DNA of 64,000 bases from Isoetes taiwanensis (GCA_021234155.1 JAJEKV010000071.1:2119138-2183137); one strand, 5' to 3'. Numbered from the stretch's first letter, positions 1 through 16,762 are shown. Made by a program: numbers and translations. Notes: generated from the letters alone by a model not told the origin.

Positions 1-325
1 CTAGTTTGATTCATTTGTGAGTCTCTTTTGTTAGCATCAAATGAGTCACAATGTTTCTGGTCACTATGCGCATTTTCCTTCCACGAGATTCTTGTCTGAC
101 TCATTACCCTTTGCACGAGATTTTTGGTTGACTCATTTTGCACAAGATTCTTGTCATTTCCTTGTACGAGATTCCTATTTGACTATTTACGAGGTTCTTA
201 TTTGCATCAAATGAGTCACAATGCATATTTCCTTTGCATGAGATACTTGTTTGCATCAAATGAGTCACAATACGTATCCTTTGCACGAGATTTTTGTTTG
301 CATCAAATGCGTAGTCTAACTAGAC
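1..325. repeat. Degenerate minisatellite with TGAGTCA core
   Basis: Diverged tandem copies of a unit of roughly 50-60 bp built on TTGCATCAAATGAGTCACA followed by a TTTGCACGAGATTCTTG-like segment. Clear copies start near 34, 202, 250 and 298, with weaker ones between. The TGAGTCA heptamer is an AP-1/GCN4-type bZIP core, but nothing shows it is used. No coding capacity. Confidence 0.7.
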
Positions 326-1560
326 TCTGACCAAAACCGTAATAAAAATTTCTAGAGACAAAATCCATAAATGCAAAGTTAATACATTGATGATACTGTC
401 ATTAGGCAATTTCAATAACTAAAATTATTACAAAAGCAAATAATGTCTATTCTTGCCAATATCAACTTGTGTTGTTGTCGAAGTTGCAAATATGGACATC
501 AATCTGTGGTGTTGTCGAAGTTGCACATATGGACGTTAAAAACCGAGCAAAAACACATGCCAGGACATTAGCCCCACAACGTTGGACACAAGTTTACTAG
601 TAACAATTTAAATTGTTTTGTCTCTTTTCATTTTTTGTTTGTGTCAGGCACGAATGGGGAACTAGTGGGTTTATCTTGTTTATGAGGAATGCCTTCTTTC
701 CGATAGTCTTAAGAGAAAGTTTAAAAAATACCCCTCAAATTTACAAATATTCCAAAAATACCTCTAGAAACAGAGTATTTGGCTTAAATGGCGATAATTT
801 TCTTGTGATCAATCAACTAAAGAAATGCCCTTCATGAAACTTAAAGATGAGAGTAAGAACTATCCATTAGCAATAGTAGAATTGTCAAAAATGAAGTTGG
901 AATCTTCAAGTTATAATGTTTTAAGTGCATGCTATAAGGAACAACGTAAATGAGTGTAACTTGTAAATTTCAAATCCGAGTTAAATGAGTTTTATCTTAT
1001 TGGGAAGATCTTATCCTAATCAATAATGTTCATGAAAATTGAAGACAACTTTTGAATTCGAGGAGCGGCAAAAACTACATTACTCTTTTTTCAAAAATGC
1101 TTTCATTTGGAGGGTATTTTTTGAATTCTTGCAAATTTGAGGGGATATTTGGAAATTTCCTTGTTTCAAAGACATGCATAACAGGAAATATTTTTGTTAG
1201 GAAATATTTTTGTTTGTGAAGTCCTCTAGATCCTCTGTTTGGTCTTGCTCAAATAGTTTTTGAAGTATCACAAAACAACATGGCGGGAAAGCTTAAAATG
1301 CCTTCTTAAAAACCAATGTTAATCAAAGCCAAATCCATTCTCAAAGCCATTGCTGTAGAAAATGGTACAATCATTGTCTTGTTAAGATCTAGAGCATATG
1401 GTGAATAAAAGACTGGCAAACCATATTTAACAAGGGTCAATTATAAAAATGCCCTTGTATTTTGGCAAAATTATTAAAATGTCGTAATGAACAAATGGTT
1501 AATATTACTGTAAATTTATGCTTATTTTATAACCCGTAATCAATCCCGAAATATACGGAG
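326..1560. other. AT-rich DNA without a recognisable gene
   Basis: No ORF here has family-like composition. A short direct repeat (GTTGTCGAAGTTGCA) occurs near 475 and 510. A degenerate hairpin followed by TTACTAG^T at 571-601 resembles the Helitron 3' ends found elsewhere in the window but is too diverged to call. Confidence 0.5.
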
Positions 1561-1589
1561 CGGCGCCGCTAGATTTTTTCTTCTCCTAT

Positions 1590-1735
1590 TTTGTTTCTTT
1601 GCTCTTCTCGCCGGCATGCTCCTCTGTTTTCCTCTCCGAACATTTTCCTCTGTTTTCTCGCCGGCATGCTCCTGTGTTTTCTTCTCCTAACATTTTCTTT
1701 CTTTGCTCTTCTCGCCGGCATGGTCCTCTGTGTTC
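1590..1735. repeat. CT-rich tandem repeat, CGCCGGCATG unit
   Basis: Three direct copies of TCTCGCCGGCATGCTCCTCTG separated by CT-rich sequence, with cores near 1611, 1661 and 1714 (about 50-bp spacing). It leads into an unrecognised open stretch to 1961, on + strand, that itself repeats GCGGATTTATCCCATTCTGG twice. No protein family was recognised. Confidence 0.6.
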
Positions 1736-2347
1736 TTTGCAGACAAATCCGGATGGGATGGATGTTAAACTCAGCAAGGGGTTTGATTTTCCGGAGTTTC
1801 AAAGGCTGCTGCATGTCGATTTGTTAGAGCAGAAGCGAGCACTGGCGGATTTATCCCATTCTGGTGCAATGGCGGATTTATCCCATTCTGGCAGGTTCAG
1901 GGAAAACCAAGGGTTGTGCTATAGCATCAGAAGCCTCCATCGCCATGGCAAATGGCCATAGCCTGCATCAGGAGCCTCCATCATCAGATTTTACTCTGTT
2001 TTATTGAATGTTAATCTTCAAAAAACTTGTAGCAGCTGGTCGAAAGCATGATTTAGAAGATCGGGCTGTTTCTTTGGCGAGCTTCTGGCTATGGCTTCTG
2101 ATCAAAAGGCCCGGAAACTTCCAGATCTTTGTTTTCTGAGATGATCAGGGGGTAACGAGGGGTTTTCTCAAAACAAATAAAGAATGAGGGCCGGATATTT
2201 GTTTTACCAAGCTTTTTGGCTACACAGAGCTCATTGATCAAGGACTAAAGGCGTTTTTACAAAGGATTTCCATCGTAGCCGCCATAGCCGTAAGCAGTGC
2301 TTCTCACTTTGTCTTGTTCGTAATATTAACCATTTTTTCATTACGTA

Positions 2348-2504
2348 AGGGAAACTACTTATCTCGAAAATTCCCTCGGGAATATTCCCTCGGCGCCCCG
2401 CCAGACTCGGCTGCGCTGCGGCTTTGCCGCCTGGGCGCCGCCTCGTCTGGCGGGGCCGCCTCGGGAAATTCCCTCGTGGAATTTTCTCGAACCGTAGTTT
2501 CCCT
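2348..2504. mobile_element. Small GC-rich foldback/MITE-like element
   Basis: The element begins AGGGAAACTAC and ends GTAGTTTCCCT, with arms that stay complementary inward (TCGA-AAATTCC against GGAATTTTCTCGA). The GC-rich centre holds a second perfect pair, GCCCCGCCAGAC and GTCTGGCGGGGC. The whole 157 bp can fold into one hairpin. Flanks allow only a 2-3-bp target duplication (TA/GTA), so the superfamily is uncertain; PIF/Harbinger-like is possible. Confidence 0.6.
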
Positions 2505-3490
2505 AGTACATTATATTCTATTAAATTATTAAAATGCCCATGTTCTTCGTTCTGTGCCTGCGCAAAAATCGACAAAGTTTCCCTCCCTTTTTCAATTTGA
2601 TAACGGGTCTGCATGCTCTTTCGTGAGGAATGGAGCAATCTCACGCAGGTGTCCTCCCATTTCCGGCCATATCCAGCCCATGTTTAATTTTGCAAGAGGA
2701 CTTGTAGCTTCTGGTTTGACAATTACTTTGTAACTGATGCCTTTTCCTCTGATATAGCAATTTTAACAGCGGCGCGAAAGGGCATGCAATATTCAATTCA
2801 AATCAAGTGCTTATACACTCAGAATGAAACCTGCGCTTACAATTGGGTAAAATGCATTCCTTTTCTCTTGTTCTAAATACATTCAAACAAACTCCGTCAT
2901 TCAAGTTCAACTCCTTTCCCATTTCTTACCACAAATCCAGGCCGCAAATTGATTACACCTTTGTCGAGACTCTTTTGTTTTGTAGATCTTTAAACTTTAA
3001 TTGTCTCTTTTGTAGCTATTTTTGTAGTTTATTGAGCTTGCATGAACCACCAGCTGATGAAAAATCCAACAAAGCAGTAGATTAAGAACTTGGGGATGGT
3101 GAATGGAGAGCTCGGGGGCGATGGCGCGGAGATTCTTCAAAAACAGTTGAGGTCAATTTCGAGACATAGAACAAAGAACAGGGCCATTGTGATAATTTAG
3201 TAAAATATAAGGGTATTTTAACAATTTTGGGCATTTTTATAATTTTTTCTATTAACAAATAAGGCCTAATCTGAAAATACGGGAATCTTAACGATCCATC
3301 AGCATAATGGAACTGATACAGATTTGGAGAGTCCTCAAATTTGAAGATAAGTATATGCGGTAAGAAACAGCAATTTATGAACGACGAAGAATAGCATCAA
3401 ATCAGCACAAAATAGCCTTTCTTATTACTCAAATTGCAACAGAAACATATATATCACTGCCACGATAAACAAGCCCAATTCGTAAATTGA

Positions 3491-3772
3491 TCATAAAATG
3501 ACACATTTAGACTTTTTAGATAATTTGCGCCGACGTTTCGGTGGAATTTTTGGATCCTTGTCCTGCTTGTTCGAATTCTTGGCACGCACTTCAAGGGGCT
3601 TCAAATCAATCAAACGTGAAGTAGGAGAGGCAGCACAGGCCGAAAAGTCATCATTACCAAATTGCTCCCACAACTCATCATTATCAAATTGCTCATCAAT
3701 ATCAAATTGCTTCGACTGCTTGCTAGCATCAGATGGCTTGCTAGCATCAGATCGCTTCAACTGCGAACCCAT
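3491..3772 (-). CDS. Small unrecognised ORF, acidic then basic
   Basis: A 93-residue ORF starting at an ATG. The N-terminal half has short repeats (KPSDASKQS-like, then FDIDEQFDNDELWEQF), and the C-terminal end is basic (PPKRRRKLSKKSK), which could be a nuclear localisation signal. It matches no family I recognise. Another ORF with acidic/Ser-rich body and basic tail lies at 32726-33097; they may be analogous small proteins or both chance ORFs. The surrounding 1.9-3.5 and 3.8-4.2 kb show nothing else coding. Confidence 0.3.
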   Translation of the reverse strand: MGSQLKRSDASKPSDASKQSKQFDIDEQFDNDELWEQFGNDDFSACAASPTSRLIDLKPLEVRAKNSNKQDKDPKIPPKRRRKLSKKSKCVIL

Positions 3773-4185
3773 CAGAGCAAGAGGAGATAAAAATAGATAA
3801 AGACAAAGGCTGTCAAACCCTGAAGCAAGCTATCACAGTCGCATTGACGCTCTTCGAGGGTATAAACGAAATTCGAAGATCGTTCTGACTTTCAATATTT
3901 ACAGTGGCAAGCAGGCAATGTGGGTTCCACAGGCAATGTGGCTTTCCTCATCTCATCTTACATATCTATTGTTATAAATTCAATTGAATAATTCAATTGT
4001 TATGGGGCCAATGATGCTATACACATCACATTAGGGAGCCCCCTCTAAATAGTAATGTAATAATGTAGCCCCAGACAGAACACGAACATGAGGACAAGCC
4101 TATGAATGCAAGTTATGGGTCAGGCATACCCCTACAACGCTTAAATTGGCAGGAACCTGTCACCAACAAGTTGTGTTGACAGGAA

Positions 4186-4262
4186 GAATCACATCATAGA
4201 AAATGAAGCGTGGGGATTTGAACCCCACCAATCTCAATCGGTCCCAAATTGCTTCACACTAG
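4186..4262 (-). repeat. Possible tRNA-derived SINE fragment
   Basis: On the minus strand GGTTCAAATCC matches a pol III B box inside a tRNA-like T-arm (GGGGTTCAAATCCCC). It is preceded by an A-box-like TAGTGTGAAG about 35 bases upstream. The sequence is too short and lacks the cloverleaf of a functional tRNA gene. The 3' limit of the SINE was not found. Confidence 0.35.
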
Positions 4263-4510
4263 CATAATGCAATGCCCCGGGGGGGCACTACATTATGCCA
4301 TGGGCTAATCCCATACACATGCTCAATCAAACCTATGCAAATGCATTATTTTTATTTTTTATTTCTTTATTTATCTTATCATGCTTTTTCAATTTTTTTT
4401 CAAGTTTCTGTAGTATGGAATTTCATGCTACATGCAGACAATGAAAGACAACTACAAGCAGCAACAAAAAAGACCACATAAACTCCAATGTCCGGATCCA
4501 ACAATCCGAA

Positions 4511-5836
4511 TCAGTTAGTTGTAACATTGAGTGCCTGTGCATGCCGCCTTCTCATACGATCCAAATGCCTTAACTCACGGAGGAGCAGAGCCCATGCCAA
4601 ATTCATATAGCACCTGAGCGCCTGTCTTTCCCTTACCGAGAGTGCAACCTCATCCCACTCCATAGCACCTATAGTTTGCTCCAGGTCATGAAATAAACGG
4701 CTTAATTGCATCTACAAATAGAAGCAACAACAGTCTTTGCAAGGGTGTTAAAGTTTACAACATTAGTGAGAAGTTCAGAAGCCACATGAGCGTGCTCTAC
4801 TTTCGCAGATGCTACAGGAACATGTGGCAACCCATTGAAGATGGGGTTGGTACTAGAAAGAACTTCAAGAAGTGCAGCAAGAAGCGCAGGCTTGGGAGGC
4901 CCCTCAAGAGGGGTGAATGAGGCCACAATTCTTGTAGGCCATTCTCTACAGTTGGATCAGAGGGCATTGGCATCGACATAGTCCTACAACAGCAACACTT
5001 TCCTTGTTAGTGTCATACAAACAACAAACATAAGAAAAGCTTAAACAAAAGCCAAACATAAGAATAGTAGGCATGCCATCAATTTACACCCATAGTGTAA
5101 TCAATACACTCTAGAGGAATGAAGTCGGGCTGCTCAAACGTTCCCTCCACCTCAAGCCTGTACTCTTCATCATAGATATCAAGAAAGGCCCCGTCCCCAT
5201 CTCCAGGACTACATGCATTATCATAATACCTTCTCGCCTTTCCAATACGTTTTATGCTGCATACCTGCAGGAACATTGAATATAACACGATGAATATTAC
5301 TTAGCATTGCCTATGATGGATCAGTGAGTTCCAGGCTACCTTTACACAATGCTCTGAAATGAATGCACAATTAGTGGGCAGGATCCACTAGCTAGAAAAT
5401 ATGAGTTTTCCAGTCCTTAACATTCAGCAAATAGTGTACACAAGGGAAGCAAACAATTGCTTCCTCCCATGGTACTTCACGAGGTGGTGAGCCCTATGCA
5501 ACAAGTTCTTATTATCTAAAACCATGACAATTTTTAGGTCATCCGCACCATGAAGAAGATAGAGGTCTACCCAACAAGGCCCTCGAAACAATGCATCCCC
5601 GTGTTCTTTAGCGCCTTACAAAATGCAAATCAATAAAACACCAGCTGGCCTTTGGGATCCCCACCCAAAGAATTTTTTATGGCAGAATTCACAACCCTTG
5701 GTGTTTTAAGGGACATTCTTAACACCTCTTGGCCGTACAAATGATCCAGTTCAGATACCCTCTCAAGAGCAACAGACCCTGCGAGGGTCTCCTTCTGTAT
5801 GATTTTGACCAGAGTGCCAAACATCTTCAATGGCAC
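4511..5836 (-). pseudogene. Unrecognised broken gene (minus strand)
   Basis: Several consecutive minus-strand open stretches (5836-5630, 5288-5079, 4926-4702, 4711-4511) have protein-like composition but are interrupted by stops or frame changes. The last reads as a helical, Arg/Leu-rich end (for example RQALRCYMNLAWALLLREL). No conserved domain was recognised. The position next to the DUF7869-like gene at 6294 suggests it may belong to the same degraded transposon, but this is inference. Confidence 0.3.
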
Positions 5837-6293
5837 ATCCTTATCAGCATACCCTTACTTTATTGTTTGCCTTCTCTAAAGCAAACATGTCATCTATACA
5901 AGGGAAGTTTGCCTCAAGAGGAACACTGCTTCTTAGACCTAGCTACTTTCTTCAATATCTTACCTGAAAATGGAATGATGTTGCAATGCCCAAACCATAA
6001 TAGAACCGAAACAAAACTACAAGCACAACTTTGAAGCAACTCCACAGGTAATAGAACCCTCTGTTTCAATATGATCAACCATAAATTTAAGCACAAAACT
6101 CATCTGCAACTGGCTGGCATAGAACTGAAACATAACCTCCACTACCATAACCATCTCCAGACCTCTGCTCCATCACCTTCACGCGTCCGCGATACCATTG
6201 GCACATCATTCATTCACAAAAACCTGAGCATGCAAAAACCAAACCACACTTGCTGACATCAACAAAATACGATTCAAGGATACGAATACCCCC

Positions 6294-8427
6294 ATGTACC
6301 ATTCCAAACTTTACGTAATACCTTCCCTCCAAACAATTGCAGAAAATAATAGTAATGTGATGTATTATTTTCTCACCCTTTGGACTCGATCCATAGGCGG
6401 CATGAAGGAACCAAAGGGGGATAGCAAGGAGGAGAGGATGTGTGCTTCCAAGGCAATCAAGAGAGCTCTAAAATCCACATGTTGCAAAGAAGATTGTATC
6501 AAAAAATTGAGCCGTGAACAAGTATGCGCCTTAAGAAAAGAATTTTATTCTCAATCAAGCAATGCAAGGATTACGCTTGTTTTTGATGTGTTTAGTGTAA
6601 CTTATACAGGGATACCTTCATTAGTGAGAATGCGGAGAGCATTCCACATAGAAGCAAAAAAGGAAAGGATGATATAAGGAAGAAAGAGTTTCCAGACGTC
6701 AGCATAGCAAAAATACAGCATTCTCCAAGTGTAACATATGTGTTATCATCAAGCAGAAATTGGAAAGAATGAAAGATACAAGGGAGAGGCGCAACCTCTC
6801 AATTCAACGGTGGGCACATATATTGGAACAACATTCCTGTAGGAGTCAATATTAACATTGATGTGCATTATCACATCGTTCACCAGAAAGTCACCTTTGC
6901 ATGATACATGACAAGATGGATCAGGTCAAAACACTCAAAGAAGTCATCATCTTGCAAAGTCTGTTTGGAGAGGAGATTGTTTAAAGAGCAGCTTGATAGG
7001 TGCATTGACACATGGTCATGGTGGATGGGCTTATGGTCATTTCTCTCTTGATCTTTGGAAAGATGACAAACTTTCATGTTGGATCACTTTCTAGGATCCT
7101 ACACTATCTTGAGTTGCCAGACGAAGACAAGTGTGCTGATCTGTGTAGTAGCAAAACTACAGATTGCAAATTGATGCAAGCCGTAAAAGACACTTGACCA
7201 CTGCAGCATAAGTTAGCGCAAACACAAGAGATGATGCCTTCATCTTCTAGTGCCAACTTAGAAGGCTTCAATCCTCTTCCTTGAAATTTCTGCTTGCAGT
7301 TGGATAATGCATCAGGTCAAAATATAAAGATAGATATGTGTTCTCCTACCTCTCTTATTTGACATGGCTTAAGGTATTCGATGAGATTCAGGTTGGCTTC
7401 ATAATGGTTGGGCACACTCATGACGATATCGATGCATTTTTTGGGAACTTTTCGATGTTAATGAGTTCATCGGATGCTCTAACTTTGCCTGAATTGCTTT
7501 ATTTGTTTAGTAAGTGCAATGCAAAGTCTCCTGTTCCATATTTTGTGGATGAGGTTCCAGATTAGAAAGGGTTTGTCAAGGGATATGACCGGCTGATAAA
7601 GGTCAATGCCTAATAGGCCATACCGACCCATTACTATTCCGATTTAAAATGGATGGGAAATGGCCCGTTATGCAATATAAGATGCGGCCAACCCATAAAG
7701 AGTGGATTCCAGAAAAAGAAATAAAAATGTGGAAGGAGGATGAAAATGGTGAGCCAACGTTACCAATAGGGGTGCCTAAAAATATCCCTCTAAGGAAGAC
7801 ATTGAAAGACCTCCCGGGCCTGGCAGACATCATCAGCAAGTATATAGCATTATGGAACTGCTTCTGCAAAAACCAAGAAGAGAGTGTGTTTGCACGACAG
7901 TACAAAGAAACTATGGATTACTGGACCGAGATTCTTTTATGTTTGGAAGATGTATCCCCATGACGACCTCAAAATGATAACTTTTGGTTGCGTACAAGGC
8001 AGCCTTTACTCCAGAAGTTGATGAAGCCGTCGTGCTTGTAAGACCTTTGCCTTCGTATTGTGGGCCAGCAGATGGGCATCCAATGTTACCTATGGATGAG
8101 TTTGATCCTCATGCGCATGTTACAAAAGGTATGTTTGTTTTAGTCCGACCTGGAGACGATGAAACTCCAACGTGGTTGGGCTACACAGAAGAAGATGCCA
8201 TCTTGGATCCAGAGTCTACCAATTATGGTCATATTTATGTATCATGGTGGATGCCTATTGGTCGTGACTATACAGGTTGCTTAACTAAACGTTGGAGACC
8301 CAATCCATCAAGGTATGAGAAGTTAGATGTTATACATTATGCATGGGATGCAAATGGCAAAAGACCGAAGAATATTCAGATTTCAAAATACATTGTTGAC
8401 ATGTGGGAGGGACATAGCATTAGCTAA
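6294..8427 (+). pseudogene. DUF7869-type transposase-like gene, degenerate
   Basis: Successive open segments (6294-6677, ~7290-7565, 7649-7963, 7984-8427) spell one protein in order. A Cys-rich N-terminal motif comes first (CCKEDCIKKLSREQVCALR near 6475-6540). Next is QLDNASGQN near 7295, then VGFIMVGHTHDDIDAFFG near 7393. A C-terminal part with YVSWWMPIG follows near 8240. The QLDN...GHTHxDxD pair is the hallmark of the DUF7869 family, plant and animal proteins that behave like transposon-encoded enzymes; the Asp residues could be catalytic. Stops and frame changes break the reading at several points, so it is not functional. Element ends were not located. Confidence 0.65.
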
Positions 8428-9000
8428 AGGCTCTCAATCTCAGTCATGTTCTCAATAAATCATGTATGTAATTTCTCTTGCTATAATGGTAATGCATCAA
8501 TAGCTATATTTAGTTGCCATTTTTTATGTAATACTTCAACATTTTGCTATAATACTTAAGCATTTTGGACAATTAATACTCAGTTCCGATACATCAGATA
8601 ATATTCATTATGCTTATATATATCCTTACATCTTTTATAGTAGGTGCTTAATACACATCATTACATCTGGTGCACACATTATTGATGGCATACATCTAAT
8701 TTAGATACACATATTATTGATGGCATACAATCAATGATCACTCATCAACCCTGCTAAGGTGATTGCATTCAGCTCATACGTATGGCGCTCAGCAAGCCAA
8801 ACAAGATGGACCACAACACGATGAAGCCCGAGGCAATCATACTTACGACCATTAGCTATGGATTGCAGATAGGGATCGAGGTGAACACCTCTATGTACGC
8901 ATCCAACAAGATCATTGTAGCTCATGGAGCAAGTAATGGTCTCGATGTGATCTGGACGAGTAGACAGATAAGCCATGCGAGATGAATGACTTCTACCACC
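8428..9000. other. AT-rich spacer
   Basis: Contains repeated phrases such as TATAATACTTCAACATTTTGC and two copies of ATACACA-TATTATTGATGGCATAC near 8670 and 8700. An open stretch on the minus strand (8976-8731) was not recognised and may be chance. Confidence 0.4.
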
Positions 9001-9029
9001 GAATGGAGCTGCTTTTATAGTTGTTGTAG

Positions 9030-13657
<4,628 letters not shown>

Positions 13658-13671
13658 TTATTATTATTATT

Positions 13672-14138
13672 GTAGAAATGGCAGTGGTATTATATTACAT
13701 ACATTAATATATAGTAATACAAAAGAACAGAGAAAATCTCTGAAATATAGGCCATGACATAGTCAAAATTGGTCTAGCACTCCAAAAGGAGGAAATACTA
13801 ACAAAAAATAAAACATTGTTAATTACTTAAAGCAAGAAAAGCTGTAATTAGAGTTAAATAGAAGTGTCATTGAGCAATAAGATCCTTTTATAAACTCTGT
13901 TGCAGCCTCATTCATCCAGAACCCCATCCAAAGTGATAATGGCATAAGCTCGACCTGTATGAGCAAAAAGTAGCTGATCCAATTCTGCCGGCCCGTATGA
14001 AGAATCATCTAATATATGAAGTATCCATGAATCCCGTGCCTCCTAACATATGCCAAGTTTTTCCTGAAAATATTGTTGTAGCATTATTGGTATAATACTT
14101 CAGCATTATTGGTATTATACTTTAGCATTATTGGTATA
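13672..14138. other. AT-rich spacer with TACTTCAGCATTATTGG repeats
   Basis: No gene recognised. The right part (14090-14138) is a short array of GTATAATACTTCAGCATTAT units that forms the left flank of Helitron B; the same units resume at 15837. Confidence 0.6.
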
Positions 14139-15836
14139 ATAGTAATGGTGCCCAGCGTTGCTGGGCAGAAGTTGGGAATCTGTGTAGACGGAAACATGTT
14201 CATCTCAGACTTCTTTTCATAAATTTAATATGATAAAAACCAAGTCCAGCATTGCTGGGCTATAATAGGTTTTTGTGTATTCGACACCCTTCCCCTTTCC
14301 TTTGTCTTTTGCTTTATCCAACATTTTTTTTTTCATCATTCTGTTACGCACTTTCTTTTTTCCTTTCCCTTTTTCCTATTTTGCCTCGTCTTATTTTTTC
14401 CTTCTCCTTTTTTTCTTTTTTTAGCCCCCTTCTTCCTCCCCTTCCCTTTCCCTTTTTTGATGGACTTTTTCCCTTCCCTTTTCAGTCTTTCTCCTTTCTT
14501 CCTAATTTTTCCGTGCCCTTTTTCCCTTTCCATTTCCTCTTCCTTTTCCTTTTCTCTTTCCCTTTCCCTTTTCCCATGCCTTTTTTTGTTTCCTCTTCCT
14601 CGTCTTTTTCATGTGCCCCTTTTCTTCCTTTTCCCACCCACTTCCTCTTTATCCCATGCCCTCCGTTTTTTCATTTCTCTTTTCCCCTTTTCTTGTACCA
14701 TTTTTCCTTTCCCTCCCCCCTTTCCATCTCCCTTTTCCTTTTCCTTCCTTTTTCATCATTTCTCCGCCCTTTCCTTTTTTCCCGTGTCTTTTTCCCCTTT
14801 CCCTTCTCCCTTCCCTTTTCTTTCCCTTTCCCTTTCCCTTTCTCTTTCCCGTTCCCTTTTTTCATGCCTTTTTCCATTCCCTTATTTTCCATTCCCTTAT
14901 TTTCTTTCCCTTTCCTCTCCCTTTGCCTCTTCCTTTCCCCGTGCCCTTTTCCCCTTCCTCTTCCCATTTTCCTCGCGCCATTTTTCCCTTCCTTTCATCC
15001 CTTTTTGCCTCTCTTTGCCTTCCTTTTTCATCCCCTCTTCTTTTTCATATGCCCTTTTTCCCTTTCCTTTCCCCCTTCCCTCCTTTTCCATTTCTCTTTC
15101 CATTTTTATTTTTCCATACCTATTTCCATTCATTTTTCCTCACCTTTTTTACATGCTCCTTTTCCTCCTTTCCCACCATCTTCCCCTTTTCCCTTTTCAT
15201 ATTTCCCTATCCCACTTTTTCTTTTTCCTTTCCCCTTTCCCTTCCCCTTTCCCATACTCTTTTTCCCTTTCTTTTTTTCTTGTCCTCATCCTTTTCCTTT
15301 TCAAATTTTTCCCGTGCCCTTCCCCTCTTCATTTTCCTCTCCTGTTTTCTCGTGCCCTTTTTTCCTTTCCTTTTCCTCTTTCTGCCTCCTTTTTCGTTTT
15401 TCCTTTCCCTTTTTATTTTTAGATGCATTTTTTTCGTCTCTCCACCATCTTTGTCTTCCCATTTTTCCCTTTCCTTTTCCTTCTTTCCTCACTATTTTCC
15501 TCTTCCTTTTTTTTTCGTTGCCCTTTTTCCCTTCCTTCTCCTCCCTCCACCTTTCTTTTTACCTTATTTTTTCCTTTTTTCCATGCTATTTTCCCTTTCC
15601 TCTTCCCTTTTTCCCTTCCCTTTTCCCCTTTTGCTCATGCCTTTTTACCTTTCATTTTTCCCTTTCATCCTCCCTTTTCCTTTTCCCTTTCCTTTTCCTT
15701 TTCCTTTTCCTTTTCCTCCTAATCACAATGGTGGGAAGTCATGCGAAACAACTGACCTTCGGATGCAATCTGATAATCTGAGCCATCTAAATTCGGGCAT
15801 GGTCCAACACTTACGGTAAAACTTTATAATATAAGA
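14139..15836 (-). mobile_element. Helitron B (minus strand) with polypyrimidine cargo
   Basis: Read on the minus strand it begins TCTTATATTATAAAG (T at 15836, preceded by A) and ends with the same GCCCAGC-AAC-GCTGGGC hairpin, ACCATTA and a terminal [C]TA. The final C of CTAG (plus-strand view) is mutated or lost at 14139. Both flanks lie in the same TACTTCAGCATTATTGGTATAA array, supporting a clean insertion between A and T. The whole interior is a polypyrimidine tract; no protein domain is present. Confidence 0.75.
14279..15720. repeat. 1.44-kb near-pure polypyrimidine tract
   Basis: The plus strand is almost entirely C and T, mostly CCCTTTTTCC-like runs. Every 35-90 bases it is broken by CATGCC, CGTGCC or ATGCCC, which look like the relics of a decayed minisatellite unit. 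Long reading frames on both strands (Phe/Pro/Ser/Leu on plus, Lys/Glu/Gly/Arg on minus) exist only because pyrimidine or purine codons contain no stop codons on the plus strand and few on the minus. They are not genes. Confidence 0.9.
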
Positions 15837-16600
15837 TACTTCAGCATTATTGGTATAACACTTCAGCATTATAATTGGATCCACAGCCATGGAATAAATT
15901 ACTACTCCTATATTTTAGTGTAGCCAAAATAGGTTTAGCTAAACTACCTTCAAATTGGAGCTAGAAGTTTCTAACACTTGGCTAAACTAAATGGTTTTTC
16001 TCCATCATAGTTTCTTGCTTTTGGCTAAACTTTCACAAAATGGAAAGGCAAATATTAGCCATCATGCTATAGTAATTTTAAAAAATCCAAGCATTTTGGC
16101 AAAGACGTTGAATTTATTGTAAATAAATAAGTCAAGATACAAACATACATGAACATGTTCAAAAACCTTAAAAAAAGGGACTACATTGTTCCTTTTCCTC
16201 TAATGCTTCAATTTTGTACTTGGAACAAGAAAGAAAGTGGAAAAAAAAGAAAAATATAAACCCTATTTGAAATTTCTTAAAGTTCATACATACATTGGTG
16301 TTGGATTTCGGGCTAATCTATCCATTTTTCCAAGCCCACTCTATCTTAGGTTTAGCTAGTCGATGTCCTGATGGATATGTCTAGAGGTAAAGGTTTGGCT
16401 ATTCAACCTAAAAACTCACTTGGGCGGCAAAAAAATTGGGCTAAAATTTTCTTTTTTTTTTTTTGAGCATTTTTTCCGTTTACTTTAGCCGTTTTTCTTG
16501 GCAAAACTGCTACAAAATAGCCATTTGGCTAACCTTAGCCGTTATTTTATTCCATGTCCACAGCTATAAAATTCTTTCACCTTGCTTTCAATTCTCACCT
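15837..16600. other. AT-rich spacer rich in TTTGGCTAA/TTAGCC motifs
   Basis: Repeated TAGCCAAA, GGCTAAAC and TTAGCCG words occur in both orientations between 15910 and 16540, perhaps remnants of a small inverted-repeat element. No coding sequence recognised. Confidence 0.4.
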
Positions 16601-16639
16601 ACGAATTTATTAAACTGCTCCTTCCCACATTGTGTGCTC

Positions 16640-16762
16640 CATGTTCCTTGCTCCATATTCCTTTCTTCGTGCTCCTTGCTCCTGTTTCTTGCTTCTTGCT
16701 CCCTGTTCCTTGCTCCTTGCTCCGTGTTCCTTGCATCTCTTGTTCCTTGAATACTTGCTCCT
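16640..16762. repeat. TTGCTCC minisatellite
   Basis: About a dozen imperfect copies of a 10-bp unit CCTTGCTCCT with variants such as CCGTGTTCCT. It runs up to the start of the following ORF. Confidence 0.85.

Noticed and set aside
571-601. CCCCACAACGTTGGAC plus TTTACTAG^T as an old Helitron 3' end
   Set aside because: The hairpin is imperfect and no 5' end is in the window; kept only as a remark in the spacer entry.
4186-4262. A functional tRNA gene on the minus strand
   Set aside because: Only T-arm-like and weak A-box similarity; no complete cloverleaf of ~73 nt could be drawn.
14252-15819. Overlapping ORFs of 509, 402 and 321 codons in the CT-rich tract, plus Lys/Glu/Gly ORFs on the minus strand
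   Set aside because: Composition is dictated by a polypyrimidine tract that contains no stop codons on the plus strand. No domain, no codon preference, and several frames are open at once.
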